Assembly (NCBI GenBank): GCA_007116865.1
Contig: SKHR01000234.1
Location: 1 to 6,874 of the forward strand
Length of the DNA stretch: 6,874 nucleotides
DNA from: Marinospirillum sp.
GTDB taxonomy: Bacteria > Pseudomonadota > Gammaproteobacteria > Pseudomonadales > Halomonadaceae
Direction: 5' to 3'
Both the position numbers and the translations under genes were made by a program. Below, one piece after another: positions 5,782 through 6,874 of this stretch. Below the pieces are notes generated by a model. That model was not told where the DNA came from, did no database searches, and worked only from the letters and a program-made list of their open reading frames with translations. Numbering within the stretch: position 1 is the first letter of the stretch; each line of letters opens with the position of its first letter.

Positions 5782-6803
5782 GAAAAAGGCTCCAGGGTGA
5801 CAGAATCAGAAGGGTCGGCGACCAGCGCCAGAGCCTGTTCAATCAGGCGGGCATCCTGGCCGGGGCGGTGAGCCTGCTCGCTTAACAGGCGGCGAAAGCG
5901 TCGAGCACCGGGCATTGCTTGAAACAAATTCATGAGCGGGCGAGTGAGGTGGGCCAAGCGATCCCCTGTGCTCAGGCGCGACTCAACATAGGGCAGGTAG
6001 CGCTTTACGACTTGATGACGCGACAACGGCGGTCGGGTGTGGGCGAAAAAACGCCGATCCACCTCAGCGAGCAGATAGGGGTTATTCCAGATCGCCCGCC
6101 CCAGCATGACCGAGTCCACCTGTTTGAGTGCCTGTTCACACTGATCCAGATCGGTCAAACCACCGTTCAGGCCAATGACAAGGTGAGGAAAAGCCTGTTT
6201 AAGTCGATAGACGCGCTCATAGTTGAGCGGAGGAATCTCTCTGTTTTCCTTGGGTGAAAGACCTTTTAACCAGGCTTTGCGCGCATGCAGAATAAAGATC
6301 TGGCACCCTGCTTCACTGACCTGTTGGACAAAGCGGGTCAGATCAGCGTCTTCGTCCTGATCATCGATGCCGATGCGACACTTGACGGTGACCGGCAGCT
6401 GGGTGGCAGCCTGCATGGCGTCAATGCACTGGGCAACCACCGCTGGTTGAGCCATCAGGCAGGCACCGATCGCATTGTTCTGCACTCGGTCACTGGGGCA
6501 GCCGACATTCAGGTTCACTTCATCATAACCCCAGGCTTCGGCCATGCGCGCGCACTCAGCCAGTGCCGATGGCTGGCTGCCGCCCAGTTGTAATGCCAGG
6601 GGGTGTTCGGCCGCAGAATAGTCCAGAAAACGGCTTGGGTGGTGACCATGAAGCAGGGCTCCAGTGGTCACCATTTCTGAGTAGAGCAGGGTTTCCTGGC
6701 TGATCAGGCGTAAAAAAGTACGATAATGCCGATCCGTGACATCCAGCATCGGAGCGACAGAAAACAGTGGATAGGGGCGCGGACCCCATGCAGAGGTTGT
6801 CAT
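5778..6803 (-). CDS. dusA: tRNA-dihydrouridine(20/20a) synthase DusA
   Basis: DusA is an FMN- and NADPH-dependent enzyme that reduces uridines 20 and 20a in the tRNA D-loop. The 341-residue protein carries the family motifs in order: FSVAPMLDVTDRHYR (14-28), the FMN-binding N-terminal segment; YSEMVTTGALLHG (41-53); NLNVGCPSDRVQ (97-108) with catalytic Cys102; GACLM (113-117); VTVKCRIG (138-145) with Lys141; ILHARKAWLKGLSPKENRE (171-189) with His173, which marks DusA against DusB/DusC; GLNGGL (211-216); and MLGRAIWNNPYLL (233-245). The C-terminal helical tRNA-binding domain follows (about 258-330). ATG 6803 gives the usual short N-terminus. A TTG at 6818 could add five residues, and neither start has a strong ribosome-binding site. 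The stop overlaps the tal start by 4 bp. The upstream 56 bp (6819-6874) are AT-rich with no promoter I can defend. Confidence 0.96.
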   Translation of the reverse strand: MTTSAWGPRPYPLFSVAPMLDVTDRHYRTFLRLISQETLLYSEMVTTGALLHGHHPSRFLDYSAAEHPLALQLGGSQPSALAECARMAEAWGYDEVNLNVGCPSDRVQNNAIGACLMAQPAVVAQCIDAMQAATQLPVTVKCRIGIDDQDEDADLTRFVQQVSEAGCQIFILHARKAWLKGLSPKENREIPPLNYERVYRLKQAFPHLVIGLNGGLTDLDQCEQALKQVDSVMLGRAIWNNPYLLAEVDRRFFAHTRPPLSRHQVVKRYLPYVESRLSTGDRLAHLTRPLMNLFQAMPGARRFRRLLSEQAHRPGQDARLIEQALALVADPSDSVTLEPFS

Positions 6804-6874
6804 TGGATTGTGTGCCAACTACTTAAAATAAAAGGGTTCAGGTTAACTGATTGTGGCGCGTGAGAAAAGAAAAA

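Noticed and set aside
5919..6593. Two + strand open frames opposite dusA
   Set aside because: They are mirror frames of a strongly conserved gene and show no protein-family features of their own.
6804..6818. TTG start at 6818 for dusA
   Set aside because: ATG 6803 is the better codon and gives a usual N-terminus. The TTG has no convincing ribosome-binding site, though it cannot be fully excluded.
6819..6874. Promoter for dusA-tal on the - strand in the AT-rich right edge
   Set aside because: TTAACC and TATTTT-like hexamers are present but not at proper spacing, and the region is cut by the window edge.
1..6874. Mobile elements, CRISPR arrays, attachment sites, tRNA or rRNA genes
   Set aside because: I found no transposase, long terminal inverted repeats, regularly spaced repeats or cloverleaf-like sequences on reading both strands by eye.

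Overview
The window looks like ordinary chromosomal DNA from a marine-type gammaproteobacterium. Protein motifs and gene order resemble the Oceanospirillales/Pseudomonadales side of that class. The reasons are a gammaproteobacterial HrpA C-terminus, a DusA rather than a DusB/DusC protein, a TalB-like transaldolase, an MlaA lipoprotein, and a phosphatase/STAS pair next to tal and dusA. From memory, Pseudomonas has a similar order (vacJ/mlaA, rssB, rssC, tal, dusA). Base composition is moderate and looks even by eye. I see no mobile element, CRISPR array, tRNA or rRNA.

Layout on the + strand: (1) the last ~138 codons of the RNA helicase gene hrpA, ending at 419; (2) a 107-bp gap with a likely hrpA terminator whose loop is itself a TGN-GATAAT extended -10 element, followed by a leader hairpin and a ribosome-binding site; (3) a tight three-gene unit: an alpha/beta-hydrolase-fold protein that seems to lack its nucleophile, a long-form FabH-like ketoacyl-ACP synthase III overlapping it by 8 bp, and mlaA starting 6 bp later; (4) a hairpin over the mlaA stop codon; (5) a two-gene signalling unit: an RssB-like PP2C/SpoIIE phosphatase that has no receiver domain, and a STAS anti-sigma-antagonist-type protein one base downstream.

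On the - strand, a dusA-tal operon (4-bp ATGA overlap) converges on the signalling unit. Only 25 bp separate the STAS and tal stop codons, and a hairpin spans the junction.

Functionally, the left unit concerns acyl chains and the envelope: a KAS III condensing enzyme, a probable lipid-binding or regulatory hydrolase-fold protein, and the outer-membrane phospholipid-removal lipoprotein. The middle unit is a partner-switching pair that could set the phosphorylation state of an anti-sigma antagonist. No kinase/anti-sigma partner lies in the window. The right unit is housekeeping (tRNA dihydrouridine, pentose phosphate pathway). I see no wholly new system. The points most worth a second look are the apparently dead hydrolase in a lipid operon, the loss of the receiver domain from the phosphatase, and the overlapping terminator and promoter.
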